Shown one piece after another: positions 9,943-18,395 of a DNA stretch of 64,000 nt. The stretch covers positions 1-64,000 of the forward strand of contig CAVQGM010000001.1 in the NCBI GenBank assembly GCA_963712065.1, in the 5' to 3' direction. Below the pieces are notes generated by a model, which saw only the letters and a program-made list of their open reading frames with translations, was not told the origin of the DNA and did no database searches. This DNA is from CAVQGM01 sp963712065 (GTDB lineage Bacteria > Actinomycetota > Acidimicrobiia > Acidimicrobiales > Acidimicrobilacustridaceae). Position numbers and translations under genes: made by a program. How positions within the stretch are numbered: the first letter of the stretch is position 1; each line of letters opens with the position of its first letter.

Positions 9943-9957
9943 GGGAGCTATACTCCC
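9943..9957. promoter_or_regulatory. GGGAG-N5-CTCCC palindrome overlapping a TATACT -10 box
   Basis: The sequence GGGAGCTATACTCCC is a perfect 5-base inverted repeat whose centre includes TATACT, a near-consensus -10 for the plus-strand gene at 10016. A weak TTCGAG lies 17 bases upstream. A protein bound here would block that promoter. A similar palindrome lies before the importer operon (7168-7182). The TetR-type regulator at 10698 is an obvious candidate binder, by inference. Confidence 0.35.
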
Positions 9958-10015
9958 ATATTCTCGCCGGCGGCGCTACGAACACCACCGCGGCACGACA
10001 CGAGGGAGCACCACC

Positions 10016-10585
10016 ATGACCGACGACCTCATCCTCGACTCCCTACGGCGCCGCATGGCCGCAATGCACACGCTGTGGTACGACGCCGTCGACACCATGG
10101 GCTCCGAGCATGTGAACCACTTCGAGCGCGAAGGGGTACTGCCGATCGCGTTCTCGCTGTTCCACTACCCGAACATGCAGGACACCACCTTCACGGTCCT
10201 CACCGGACAGCCGCCGATCTGGAACGACGCGTGGCAGGACCGGGTTCGGATGGCGATCAACGACCACGGCAAGGAGCGCACCGTGGAGGAGATGATCCAC
10301 CAACGCGTCGGGAACTACGAGGCGTTCACCGAGTACATGACCAACGTGTTCGAGCGGACCGAGGCCTGGTTGGCCCAGCTCGAACGTCCCGAGCTCGACC
10401 GCATCATCGTTCCGCGCCCGTTCCCGCCGGTGGTTGCCAACACGTTCAGCGCGCGCGTCGCCGGCGACAACGGCATCACCGTCCTCGATGCGATCGAGTG
10501 CTGGTGGTACCAGCACGGCATGCGGCACATGGGCGAGATCGAGCTGGCCCGCGGCCTCGTCGGTCTTGGCGGGATGACGTCGTGA
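10016..10585 (+). CDS. DinB-fold protein
   Basis: A 189-residue protein resembling the DinB/YfiT-type four-helix bundle family, small metalloproteins that in several characterised cases act as thiol-dependent transferases. The typical spaced histidines are visible: VNHFEREGVLP near residue 38, HYPNMQD near 53 and YQHGMRHMGEIELARG near the C-terminus. The start at 10016 is preceded by CGAGGGAGC, a reasonable ribosome-binding site; a longer frame from 9932 would run through the promoter region. It is divergent from the dehalogenase gene, so the two may share a control region. The reaction is unknown; a role in detoxification with its neighbours is inference. Confidence 0.7.
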   Translation: MTDDLILDSLRRRMAAMHTLWYDAVDTMGSEHVNHFEREGVLPIAFSLFHYPNMQDTTFTVLTGQPPIWNDAWQDRVRMAINDHGKERTVEEMIHQRVGNYEAFTEYMTNVFERTEAWLAQLERPELDRIIVPRPFPPVVANTFSARVAGDNGITVLDAIECWWYQHGMRHMGEIELARGLVGLGGMTS

Positions 10586-10697
10586 CCACCCGCATGCTGG
10601 ATCATCAGATCGATCGAGCTGGTGTGCGGATCGAAGGCCCACGCATGTCACGAACCGGCGATCGACCTGCCTAGATTCTCACCGGAGGCTTGAGCGG

Positions 10698-11291
10698 ATG
10701 ACTGACGCGATCGACGACGAGCGCATCGACGGCCGATCGCTGCGCTCGGTGCGCAGCCGGCGTGCCGTGGCGGAGGCCTTTCTCGACCTGCTCGACGAGG
10801 GAGTGCTGCAGCCGACCGCTCAACAGGTCTCCGAACGGTCCGGCGTGTCACCCAGCACCATCTTCCGATTGTTCGATGACCTCGACGGCATGTACTCCGA
10901 GGCGTTCTCGGTGCAGGTCGAGCGGGTCGCGCACCTGCTGGTGACGGTCCCCGACCGTGGCCCGCTCGACGACAGACTCCGCAAGCTCATCCGCGCCCGG
11001 GCGCGGTTGTACGAGGAACTGGCGCCAGTCCTTCGCTTCCAGGCTCGGGCGACCGTCCCCGTCTCCGGCCGATGGTCGAACAGGTCCGTTGCGAACGCGA
11101 TCCTTCGTGATGAGTTGGCCAAGGTCTTCGCCCTGGAGCTCGCCGATGCCCCGGTCGGAGCACTCGACTCGGTCGACGCCTTGACCAGCTGGGAGGTGTG
11201 GGAGCGGCTCCGGAGCGTTCAAGGACTGTCGGTCGCCAAAGCCAGATCCAACATCGAAGCCATGGTGCTCGCTGTGCTCGGGTCCGACTGA
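10698..11291 (+). CDS. TetR/AcrR-family transcriptional regulator
   Basis: A 197-residue regulator. Residues about 15-65 form the TetR helix-turn-helix: SRRAVAEAFLDLLDEG, then TAQQVSERSGVSPSTIFRLF. The divergent ligand-binding half (70-197) is helical with charged amphipathic stretches. GGAGG lies nine bases before the ATG. It follows the DinB-fold gene on the same strand after 112 bases. TetR proteins usually repress neighbouring genes and release DNA on binding a small molecule; its natural targets here would be the dehalogenase, DinB-fold, monooxygenase and importer genes, which is inference. Confidence 0.85.
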   Translation: MTDAIDDERIDGRSLRSVRSRRAVAEAFLDLLDEGVLQPTAQQVSERSGVSPSTIFRLFDDLDGMYSEAFSVQVERVAHLLVTVPDRGPLDDRLRKLIRARARLYEELAPVLRFQARATVPVSGRWSNRSVANAILRDELAKVFALELADAPVGALDSVDALTSWEVWERLRSVQGLSVAKARSNIEAMVLAVLGSD

Positions 11292-11310
11292 ATCGACCGC
11301 GATGCCAGCA

Positions 11311-12237
11311 TCACCCCCTCGCTGACTGGGACGAGAAGTCCGTCACGGTCGCGCCTGTCTCGGGATTGGGCCTGTTGGTCGGATCGAACAACGTTGCGGC
11401 CCGGACTCCGATCGTCGTCGCTGCTACGCCGGCCGGTACACAGACGACGACGTAGTTGTCGCCGTCGCCGAGATCATCGAAGCCGAGGATCCCGTGCTCG
11501 ACGCCACCCTCGTCGGCCACCCTGAAGCCGTCGAGCTGGTCTGCGCCCACCTCGGAGTTCCGCGGGCCGGTGACTCCGCCCTGCCACGTTGTCTGGATCT
11601 CATCCGTCGATCCAAGAAAGCTGCACGTCTCCTGCGCGGGCCGGATCTTGGCCAGCACCACTCCGGGACCGTCCTCGAAGGTGTCGATGTCATCGGTCTC
11701 GAGACCGCTGAGGTCGGTCCCGTCGACGGCCAGCAACTCACCCGCGATCGATATGCGGACCGGTCGATCTTCTGCGCTCCCCAGTTCTCCAACGAGCAGC
11801 ACCGTCTGGAGCTCGTCATCGTCGTCGGCGGGAGCCAGGGGGGCGCAGGTGGGAGACGCCTTGCGCCCCGAGGACGTCGTTACGACGAAATCGCTCGCAT
11901 CGAGGGACTCGGCATCGACCTGATGGGACACAACCACGGGGAGTCCTTCAGCCAGCGCCTCGAGTTCGCAACCGGCGACCTCCTCGAGGTTCGGCGTCAG
12001 AACCTCTGGCAGGTCGACCACGCCGAGGTACGCGGACAGGAACGCCGGCTGTGCTTCGCCCGACTCGCCCGCCAGCCCGGTGATCGTCGTGGCACTTGCG
12101 TCGTCGCCATCGCTGGTCTGGTCGCCCTGCCCGCAGCCGGCAGCACCGACCGCCAGTGCCACAGCGGCGAGCGCTACGCGCAGGTGCGTGATCGTGGTGC
12201 GGGACCGAGGCCGTCGTGAGGTTCCGTCTGAGTGCAC
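11311..12237 (-). CDS. Secreted lipoprotein of unknown function
   Basis: A 308-residue predicted lipoprotein. After an arginine-rich start comes a hydrophobic signal (about residues 19-34) ending in the lipobox VGAAGCG; the Cys would be lipidated and anchored outside the membrane. The mature part is acidic and rich in Asp, Glu and Thr, with several further Cys residues (AGCELEAL, SPTCAPL, ETCSFLG, VVVCVPAG) that could form two disulfides. No known domain is recognised. It is convergent with the TetR gene and divergent from the MBL gene at 12383. Confidence 0.7.
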   Translation of the reverse strand: MHSDGTSRRPRSRTTITHLRVALAAVALAVGAAGCGQGDQTSDGDDASATTITGLAGESGEAQPAFLSAYLGVVDLPEVLTPNLEEVAGCELEALAEGLPVVVSHQVDAESLDASDFVVTTSSGRKASPTCAPLAPADDDDELQTVLLVGELGSAEDRPVRISIAGELLAVDGTDLSGLETDDIDTFEDGPGVVLAKIRPAQETCSFLGSTDEIQTTWQGGVTGPRNSEVGADQLDGFRVADEGGVEHGILGFDDLGDGDNYVVVCVPAGVAATTIGVRAATLFDPTNRPNPETGATVTDFSSQSARG

Positions 12238-12382
12238 TGTTGTTCCACCTCAGGTCTGTCTCGAACGGTGGCGCATCGAGCCTCCCCCCCCACCTGTGGC
12301 GGCGAACACCGTCGGCGTCAGGAGTTGCGTTCGTCATGTATTGAGATAGAGACTACTGGAAGTTGACCCAGGGGGACGAACG

Positions 12383-13228
12383 ATGTTGACGATCACGTTG
12401 TTGGGTACAGGAAGCCCTCTTCCCGACCCGAGCCGGGCCGGTCCTGCGACGCTCGTGTCGACGACGGCCGACGAGCACTTCCTCGTCGACGCCGGCCGAG
12501 GAGTGCTGATGCGGTTGGCCGCGGCCGGCGTCGGAGTCGATCGACTCAGCGCCGTGCTCTTGACACACCTGCACTCCGACCACATCACCGATCTCAACGA
12601 CGTGATCACCACGCGGTGGGTCATGACGTTCCAGCCGACGCCGCTCACGATCGTCGGGCCGCCCGGGACCCAGCAGGTGGTCGACAGCATCGTCGAGTCC
12701 CTCGGCCCCGACATCGGCTACCGGCTCGATCACCATGAGGACCTGTCGTCGTACGGCTTCACGCCGGTGCGGGTGATCGAGGTCGCCGACGGGCCGGTCG
12801 ACCTCGGCACCGAAGCGACCGTCGAGACGGCACCCACCGATCACCGGCCGGTCCACCCGACCATCGCCTTCCGCATCGAGCACGACGGCGCCTCGGTGAT
12901 CGCCGCCGGCGACACCGTGCCCTGCGATGGGCTCGACCGCCTGTCGCGCGGCGCAGGTGCACTCGTGCACACCGTGATCCGCAAGGACATCATCGAGACC
13001 GTCCCCCTGCAGCGCATGATCGACACGCTCAACTATCACTCCTCACCCGCCGAGGCGGCCCAGACAGCAACGCGTGCGGGTGTCGGGACGCTCGTCCTCA
13101 CCCACTACGTGCCCTCCTTCCCATCCGGCGGCGGCGACGACTGGCGAGCGCTGGCCGCCGAGCACTTCGACGGTCCGATCGAGCTCGGCGACGACCTCCA
13201 CCGGATCGACATCTCGCCGAGCACCTGA
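12383..13228 (+). CDS. MBL-fold metal-dependent hydrolase, ribonuclease Z-like
   Basis: A 281-residue metallo-beta-lactamase-fold hydrolase. The metal-binding signature HLHSDH lies near residue 62, with further likely ligands in TDHRPVHP, AAGDTVPCD and LTHYVP. The opening TITLLGTGSPLPDPSRAG is typical of the ribonuclease Z / arylsulfatase-like branch. GGGGGACGAACG precedes the ATG as ribosome-binding site. It lies about 100 bases upstream of an ABC ATPase gene and may share its transcript. The long C-terminal exosite of tRNase Z is not evident, so a small-molecule hydrolase is as likely as an RNA-processing enzyme. Confidence 0.8.
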   Translation: MLTITLLGTGSPLPDPSRAGPATLVSTTADEHFLVDAGRGVLMRLAAAGVGVDRLSAVLLTHLHSDHITDLNDVITTRWVMTFQPTPLTIVGPPGTQQVVDSIVESLGPDIGYRLDHHEDLSSYGFTPVRVIEVADGPVDLGTEATVETAPTDHRPVHPTIAFRIEHDGASVIAAGDTVPCDGLDRLSRGAGALVHTVIRKDIIETVPLQRMIDTLNYHSSPAEAAQTATRAGVGTLVLTHYVPSFPSGGGDDWRALAAEHFDGPIELGDDLHRIDISPST

Positions 13229-13330
13229 CCGATAGGCACAGAGCTGACCCTCGCCGGGGCTGTCGTCGGCGTCAGCCAAAAATTGGACTGCGAGTCCTAC
13301 ATGCGGCATCGAGAGGACGGCCACACCGAC

Positions 13331-14065
13331 ATGAACGACGAAGTCGAGCGCGACACGTCACTTCGTAGCCGCGATCCCGGGGAAGAGTTGGCGCTCGAGG
13401 CGGTCGGCTTGACGAAGATCTACGGCACGGGTCCGGCCGCCGTCCACGCCATCGACGACGTGTCGTTGCGGGTTGATCAAGGCGAGATGCTGTGCGTGAT
13501 GGGCAAGAGCGGCTCGGGCAAGTCGACCCTGCTCCATCAGCTCGGACTCCTCGACCATCCGACCGAGGGCTCGGTGGTCATCAACGGCATGGAGGCGACG
13601 GCACTCCCGGAGGGTGAGCGAGGCCGGCTGCGACTCGAGCGCCTCGGCTACGTCTTTCAGGAGTACGCCCTGCTGCCCGAGCTGACGGCCGAGGAGAACG
13701 TCTACCTGCCCGGGCACATGCTCGGGATGTCGCGGCACGACTGCCGCCAGCGGGCCAAAGAGTTGCTGGAGCTGGTCGGTCTCGCCGGCCGAGCTCGTCA
13801 CCGACCCGGCGAGATGTCAGGTGGGGAGCAGCAGCGGGTCGCCATCGCCCGAGCCCTGATGAACGAACCGGAGATCGTCTTTGCCGACGAACCGACCGCC
13901 AGTCTCGACACCCTGTCGACCAAGACGGTCATGAACGCGCTCACCGGCCTCAACCGCGACCTCGGGGTCACCGTCGTGTTCGTCAGCCACGACCCCGACC
14001 ACCGCGCGTACGCCACCTCGCTCGTCTTCCTTCGCGATGGTCGCATCGTGGAGCCGTACTTCTGA
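13331..14065 (+). CDS. MacB/LolD-type ABC transporter ATP-binding protein
   Basis: A 244-residue nucleotide-binding subunit of a type VII (MacB/LolD/FtsE-like) ABC system. Walker A GKSGSGKST, Q-loop GYVFQEYALLPELT, signature MSGGEQQRVAIARALM, Walker B IVFADEPTASLD and the switch His in VSHDPDH are all intact. I chose ATG at 13331; ATGs at 13283 and 13301 would add residues not expected before the domain. Its stop overlaps the start of the next gene (TGATG), so ATPase and permease are made together. Such pairs drive export or mechanotransmission rather than import; the substrate is unknown. Confidence 0.88.
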   Translation: MNDEVERDTSLRSRDPGEELALEAVGLTKIYGTGPAAVHAIDDVSLRVDQGEMLCVMGKSGSGKSTLLHQLGLLDHPTEGSVVINGMEATALPEGERGRLRLERLGYVFQEYALLPELTAEENVYLPGHMLGMSRHDCRQRAKELLELVGLAGRARHRPGEMSGGEQQRVAIARALMNEPEIVFADEPTASLDTLSTKTVMNALTGLNRDLGVTVVFVSHDPDHRAYATSLVFLRDGRIVEPYF

Positions 14066-15276
14066 TGCGCGTCGTCGAGACGATCAGAACCGCAGCGTTC
14101 CTGGCCGCTCGGGCGCTGGTCCGAGGACCCCTCGGCGTGCTGGTGATGACCATCGCGATGATGGCACTCGTCTACGTCCAGCTGCTGTTCATCCCGTCTC
14201 TGATCCAGGGAGCCATCGACCGAATCGAGTCACAACTCATCGACACGACCACCTCCAGCGTGCAGATCAGCCCAAGCCCCGACGACAAGGCGATCGCGGA
14301 CTCCTCCACCGTGGTTGCCTCGGCTCGCGACGTGCCCGGCGTCGAAGCAGCCACGGCAGCGCTCCGAGTCGGCTCAGAGGTCTCCTCCGGCACGATCAGC
14401 GGGACCTGGCCGGTTGTCGCCATCGAACCGGACTCCTACGGCGAGGTCTTCACCACCCCGTCGAACTTGATCGATGGTGACTGGCTGGCCGCGGGCGACC
14501 GTGACGGGATCGTGCTCGGCATCGGCATCGCCGGTGCCGGCGACACCTCCCGCAGCACCTACCGCTCCTCGCTGCGATCCGTCCAGGTCGGCGACGAGGT
14601 CGACGTCACCTTGTTGGACGGCACGCAGGCAACCTTCACCGTCCGCGGCATCTACCGCAACAACTTCGAGCCATCCGACTCCCGCGCCTTCATCACCCAA
14701 GACGCCGCGGTAGCGCTGCTGCCGAACACCGACGACATCGCGACGTCGATCAGCATCCGCACCGTACGCGGCGACGAGCACACGGTGGTCGAGCGCCTCC
14801 AGGAACAGCACGGCGACCTCGGATACGAGACATGGCTCGACCTGCGGGTCGTCATCGACAGCCAGACGGAGTCGTTCGATCTCATCAAGCAGATCCTCCG
14901 CGTCGTGTCCCTACTGGTCGCTGCGGTCACCGTCACCATCGTCACCTACGTCGACCTGGTCGGAAAGCGGCGCACGATCGGCATCGAGCGAGCGATCGGC
15001 ATCCGATCGAACGCCATCGTGTGGAGCTACGTCCTCAAAGCGGTCGCCTACGCTCTCGCCGGCACGACCGTCGGCATCACGCTCTACCTAGGCGCAGTCG
15101 TCCCGCTCATCGACCGCTACCCGTTCTCCTTCCCGAACGGCGACGTCACCCTCAGCGTGAGTCGTTCGCAGCTACGCTCCGATGCCGCGATCCTGATCGT
15201 CGTCGCCGTCGCCTCGGCCTTGCTTCCTGCACTCCGAACTGTCCGCGTCCGCATCCTCGACGCCATCTGGCAATGA
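14065..15276 (+). CDS. MacB/FtsX-type ABC transporter permease
   Basis: A 403-residue permease partner of the preceding ATPase. It has one N-terminal membrane helix (about 25-50), a large extracytoplasmic domain (about 55-275, with VQISPSPDD and VGDEVDVTLLDGTQAT) and three C-terminal helices starting at ILRVVSLLVAAVTVTIVTY. The coupling segment GKRRTIGIERAIGIRSNAIV is typical of FtsX-domain permeases. It overlaps the ATPase stop by TGATG. Nothing suggests truncation. The pair could export a lipid, peptide or antibiotic or release lipoproteins; no periplasmic adaptor gene is beside it, though the lipoprotein at 11311 is near. Confidence 0.85.
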   Translation: MRVVETIRTAAFLAARALVRGPLGVLVMTIAMMALVYVQLLFIPSLIQGAIDRIESQLIDTTTSSVQISPSPDDKAIADSSTVVASARDVPGVEAATAALRVGSEVSSGTISGTWPVVAIEPDSYGEVFTTPSNLIDGDWLAAGDRDGIVLGIGIAGAGDTSRSTYRSSLRSVQVGDEVDVTLLDGTQATFTVRGIYRNNFEPSDSRAFITQDAAVALLPNTDDIATSISIRTVRGDEHTVVERLQEQHGDLGYETWLDLRVVIDSQTESFDLIKQILRVVSLLVAAVTVTIVTYVDLVGKRRTIGIERAIGIRSNAIVWSYVLKAVAYALAGTTVGITLYLGAVVPLIDRYPFSFPNGDVTLSVSRSQLRSDAAILIVVAVASALLPALRTVRVRILDAIWQ

Positions 15277-15324
15277 GTGACGAAAGGGTCTGCTGCAGGT
15301 TCGGGTGACGATGGTTGAGACTGC

Positions 15325-15453
15325 TTAGGCGGCTTTCATTCCGGTGATCGGTTGGTCGACGAAGGCGAGTTCGAAGTCGACGGGTGTGAGACGACCGAGG
15401 CTGCGTTGGCGGCGACGGTGGTTGTAGGTGCGGTCCGCGATCGTCGTGCTCTG
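15325..15453 (-). mobile_element. IS3-family transposase, C-terminal remnant
   Basis: Short minus-strand frame without its own start, ending in TAA at 15325-15327. It reads TTIADRTYNHRRRQRSLGRL and then TPVDFELAFVDQPITGMKAA. The Y-N-H-R-R-R-x-x-S-L-G-x-L-T-P-x-D-F-E pattern is the characteristic C-terminus of IS3-type DDE transposases. No catalytic core, second ORF or clear terminal inverted repeat is found in the flanking bases (15277-15324 and 15454-15667), so only the tail survives. It sits between the lower-GC segment and the 3' end of the tRNA-Val gene. Confidence 0.7.
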
Positions 15454-15667
15454 CAGCCCCACCCACCACCGACCAGATCGACGCGCCCAGCACCCAGAGC
15501 ACCCGATGAGAGTGGCGCTGGCGAAGAACGTCGCGATCCCGATGCCACGGCGAGAGCTGGACGGAACCTCGTTGCCCCTGGGCCTCGGGAACCTTCGTCT
15601 CGTCTTTCAAACCCTGCGCCTGACCAGGGGTGACCGGACAAAGTCGTTGTCGATCTCACAACAGTCG

Positions 15668-15741
15668 TGGGCGCTGAGGGACTCGAACCCCCGACCCCCT
15701 CCTTGTAAGGGAGGTGCTCTCGCCAGCTGAGCTAAGCGCCC
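15668..15741 (-). tRNA. tRNA-Val (anticodon TAC)
   Basis: A complete 74-base cloverleaf on the minus strand. The acceptor stem GGGCGCT/AGCGCCC has discriminator A. The D-stem is GCTC/GAGC. The anticodon stem CCTCC/GGAGG encloses loop CTTACAA, giving anticodon TAC (valine). The T-arm is GGGGG-TTCGAAC-CCCTC with one wobble. CCA is not encoded. Its 3' end faces the lower-GC region and the transposase remnant, the orientation expected if the gene served as an integration site. Confidence 0.95.
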
Positions 15742-15942
15742 GGGACGGGCCACGGTAGCCCCGGTGTCGGTCCACACGGGGCGGACCTGACCGGAGGGCC
15801 ACCGTCTCCGAGCCGGCCACGCCGAGAGTCGGCAACCGTCCTGCACGGGCGGCCTCGGCACTCCCCCGCCCCGCGAGGCCCTCGAGCCCACGCTGGTCTG
15901 CCTGCCCCCTCCACCGGTGCCGGGGCCCCATCCTCCGGGCGC

Positions 15943-16974
15943 TCAGGCCCGAGCCGGCGCCGGGAAGTGCTCGTAGGTCGCCATCAGCAGTAGCGCCAGG
16001 TCGCGGTCGGCAGGCCGCTCCCCCGCGGTCAGCACGCCTCGATCGACGAGGTCGTCGACCAGGCGCTCGAGGATCACCTCGACGCCGAGGTCGTCGGCGT
16101 GCGTGCGCCAGGCGTCGCGCTCGGCCTCGTCGGCGAAGCAGTAGGCCTTCCACGACACCGAGAAGCGGATGTCCTCCCAGCCGAACTCGGCCAGGCGCTC
16201 CTCGCTCCCCCGCTCGGGGCGCAGGCTCCAACGCTCGGAACCGTCGTGGGCGAGGACGTTGCCGGGTGCCACCTCGACGGGAGGCGTGCCGGGTGGGCCC
16301 ACCCGGTCGACCCCGTGGAAGACGGAGTCGGTGTCGAGCACGATGCCGGTGTTGTGCCGGGTCTCGAGCACCTCGACGGGACCGTCGGGTCCCTCCGGAT
16401 AGTACGCCAGCTCACCACCGACGGCCTGCTTGCCCTCGGGCGCGAAGTAGGAGATGCCCGTGGCGATCGGCATGCGCCACTCGTCGAACAGACCCGAGTG
16501 GTGCATCACGACCAGCAGCCACTGCGGCACGACCTTGCGGTTGGCGCCCCGGAACTCGGGCACGTCGGTGTGCACGGCCAGCTCCTGGCCGGGGAGCAGG
16601 ATGTTGGCATAGGCGATCGCCGGCTCGATCACCGGCCGGTCGTAGAGTCGCCGGGCGGCCTCGACGAGCGGCGGGGCGTGCAGGAACGGGTCGATGCCGT
16701 CGACGAAGCGCTCCTCGCCATAGGCGTAGCTCTCCCGCAGGTAGTTGGTGCGCAGGGCCAGGTCGCGCTTGGGCTCGTCCCGCCCGAACCTCCCGCCGGT
16801 GCGCACGTAGTTGAGGGCGGCATCGACCCGCTGAGGCAGCTCGGGCGCGAACTCGGTCTCGCTGACCTCGACGACGTAGAGCCCGTACGACCCGTACCGC
16901 TCGCACAGCTCGACCATGGCCGCGGCGTCGGCCGGGTCGAGCAGCGGGTCGATCGGCACGGTGGTGACAGGCAT
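15943..16974 (-). CDS. Putative 2-oxoglutarate/Fe(II)-dependent oxygenase
   Basis: A 343-residue protein with a plausible double-stranded beta-helix core. LLPGQELAVHTDVPEFRG supplies an HxD pair, DTDSVFHGVDRVG a distal His, and SERWSLRP a possible Arg for the 2-oxoglutarate carboxylate. These are the expected iron and cosubstrate ligands in the right order. The long N-terminal (1-120) and C-terminal (260-343) extensions are helical and not recognised. It is monocistronic, with no clear partner. The substrate is unknown; prolyl-hydroxylase-like or small-molecule hydroxylation are both possible. The fold call rests on the motif triad only. Confidence 0.55.
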   Translation of the reverse strand: MPVTTVPIDPLLDPADAAAMVELCERYGSYGLYVVEVSETEFAPELPQRVDAALNYVRTGGRFGRDEPKRDLALRTNYLRESYAYGEERFVDGIDPFLHAPPLVEAARRLYDRPVIEPAIAYANILLPGQELAVHTDVPEFRGANRKVVPQWLLVVMHHSGLFDEWRMPIATGISYFAPEGKQAVGGELAYYPEGPDGPVEVLETRHNTGIVLDTDSVFHGVDRVGPPGTPPVEVAPGNVLAHDGSERWSLRPERGSEERLAEFGWEDIRFSVSWKAYCFADEAERDAWRTHADDLGVEVILERLVDDLVDRGVLTAGERPADRDLALLLMATYEHFPAPARA

Positions 16975-17110
16975 GGGTCCTCCTCGGCGGAACCGACGCT
17001 AGTCCTCGGCCGATCGAGTGCGCCCGTGGTCTGGTCGATGCCGACCCTCGGCGGGACGTCTGACGCGCGACCCCTTGCAAGTCGAACTGGTGTTCGCTAC
17101 GATGGTCGGC

Positions 17111-18339
17111 ATGGAGTTGGGGACCCTGCGAGACGGGCTCAAGGCGCGGTGGCCGGGTTCGAGCCGGGCACGTTGACCGGGGCCGAGGCGGTCGAGGCGG
17201 TGCGGGTGGCGACCGAGATGGAGAACCTGGTTCGGGTGTTGAAGGCGATGGCGGCCAGGCGGGTGGACGAGGCCAACGCGTGGCGGGCGTCGGGCTCGCG
17301 GTCGGCGGCACAGTTCCTGGCCGGGATGACGGGAGGCTCGGCGGGTGAGTTGGGGCGGATGGTCGACACGGCCCGCAAGCTCGAGTCGCTGGGTCCGACG
17401 GGTGACGCGGTGCGCGCCGGTGAGGTGTCGATCGACCAGGCCGCGGCGATCGCCCGAGCGGCCGAGGTCGACCCGGGCTGCGAGCGCGACCTGCTCGACA
17501 CCGCCAAGCGGGCCGACCTCGGGCAGCTCAAGAAGGCCGCGGCCGAGGCCCGCGCCGCCGGGGACCCCGACGAGCAGCGCCGCTACGCCCGGCAACGCCA
17601 CGACCGGGAGCTGAGGACCTTCGTCGACGACGAGGGCATGGGCAACGTCCACTGGCGCACCACCCTCGACGAATACAGCGAGTTCGTGTCCCTGCACGCC
17701 CGCCACCGCGAACACGCCTTCAAGGAGGCGTACCGGGCCGGGCGACGCGACCCCGACCGGCACCTGGCTTCGGACGCCATGGTGCGCCTGGTCCGCGCCG
17801 CCGTCGTCGGGCGGTGACGGATCGCACACCGGTCCGAGAGCCGCGGGTGTACATCCACGTCACCGACACCGCCGTGCTCCGCGGCCGCACCGAGCCGGGT
17901 GAGACCTGTGAGATCGCCGGCGTCGGTCCCGTCCCCGTCCCCGTCGCCCGCCAGATGTGGGGCACCAACCCGTTCGTGTCGCTGGTGGAGACCGACGGCA
18001 CCGACGTGCACCGCGTCGTGCGCCTCGGCCGGCGCCGGCCCCCCGAGATCGACGACGCCCTCCTGGTGCGCGACCGCTGCTGCGTCGTGCCCGGCTGTTC
18101 GAGCACCCGCCGGCTCGAGGTGCACCACACCGTCCCGTTCGCCGACATCGGGCCGCACCACGTTGGACGAGCTGGCCACCGTGTGCGCCCACCACCACGA
18201 CCTCATCACCCACCGCGGCCACGACCTGCGCGGCGGCCCCGGCTCCTGGACCTGGCACCCACCCAACGAGGACCGATCACCGAGCGACCCCCGCGCCGGC
18301 CCCGACCCACCGGGCCAACTCGGGTTCGAGGCCGCCTGA
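17111..18339 (+). pseudogene. DUF222 / HNH endonuclease (13E12 repeat family), three frameshifts
   Basis: A typical actinobacterial DUF222-HNH protein split over three frames. MELGTLRDGLKA starts at 17111, and the frame shifts near 17145 into VAGFEPGTLTGAEAVEAVRV. The DUF222 domain then runs to LVRAAVVGR, with a stop at 17815. Another frame carries VYIHVTDTAVLRGRTEPGE and the HNH core DRCCVVPGCSSTRRLEVHH. A third shift near 18165 leads into TLDELATVCAHHHDLITHRG. Each break is explained by loss of one or two bases in short G/C repeats (for example cacacc to cacc). The catalytic His residues are all present, so this was an intact nuclease recently, or still is if these are assembly errors. Such genes occur in many divergent copies per actinobacterial genome. 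Confidence 0.8.
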
Positions 18340-18395
18340 CGCCGCCCGCGAGGCGGCGAGGTCGGCCGTCGCGGTCCGGGGGTAGGGTCCCCGTC

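Noticed and set aside
15428..15730. Plus-strand 100-residue ORF
   Set aside because: Its C-terminal part is read through the complement of the tRNA-Val gene (ALRDSNPRPPPCKGG is a well-known tRNA artefact), and the rest has no support.
15500..15741. Attachment-site duplication of the tRNA-Val 3' end
   Set aside because: I looked for a second copy of the T-arm/acceptor sequence in 1-15.6 kb and saw none; the other end may lie left of the window, so only the island inference is reported.
17814..18339. Second HNH half as an independent gene starting at GTG 17814
   Set aside because: DUF222 and HNH domains normally form one chain, the GTG overlaps the stop by chance of a one-base loss, and a further frame break follows within the HNH domain.
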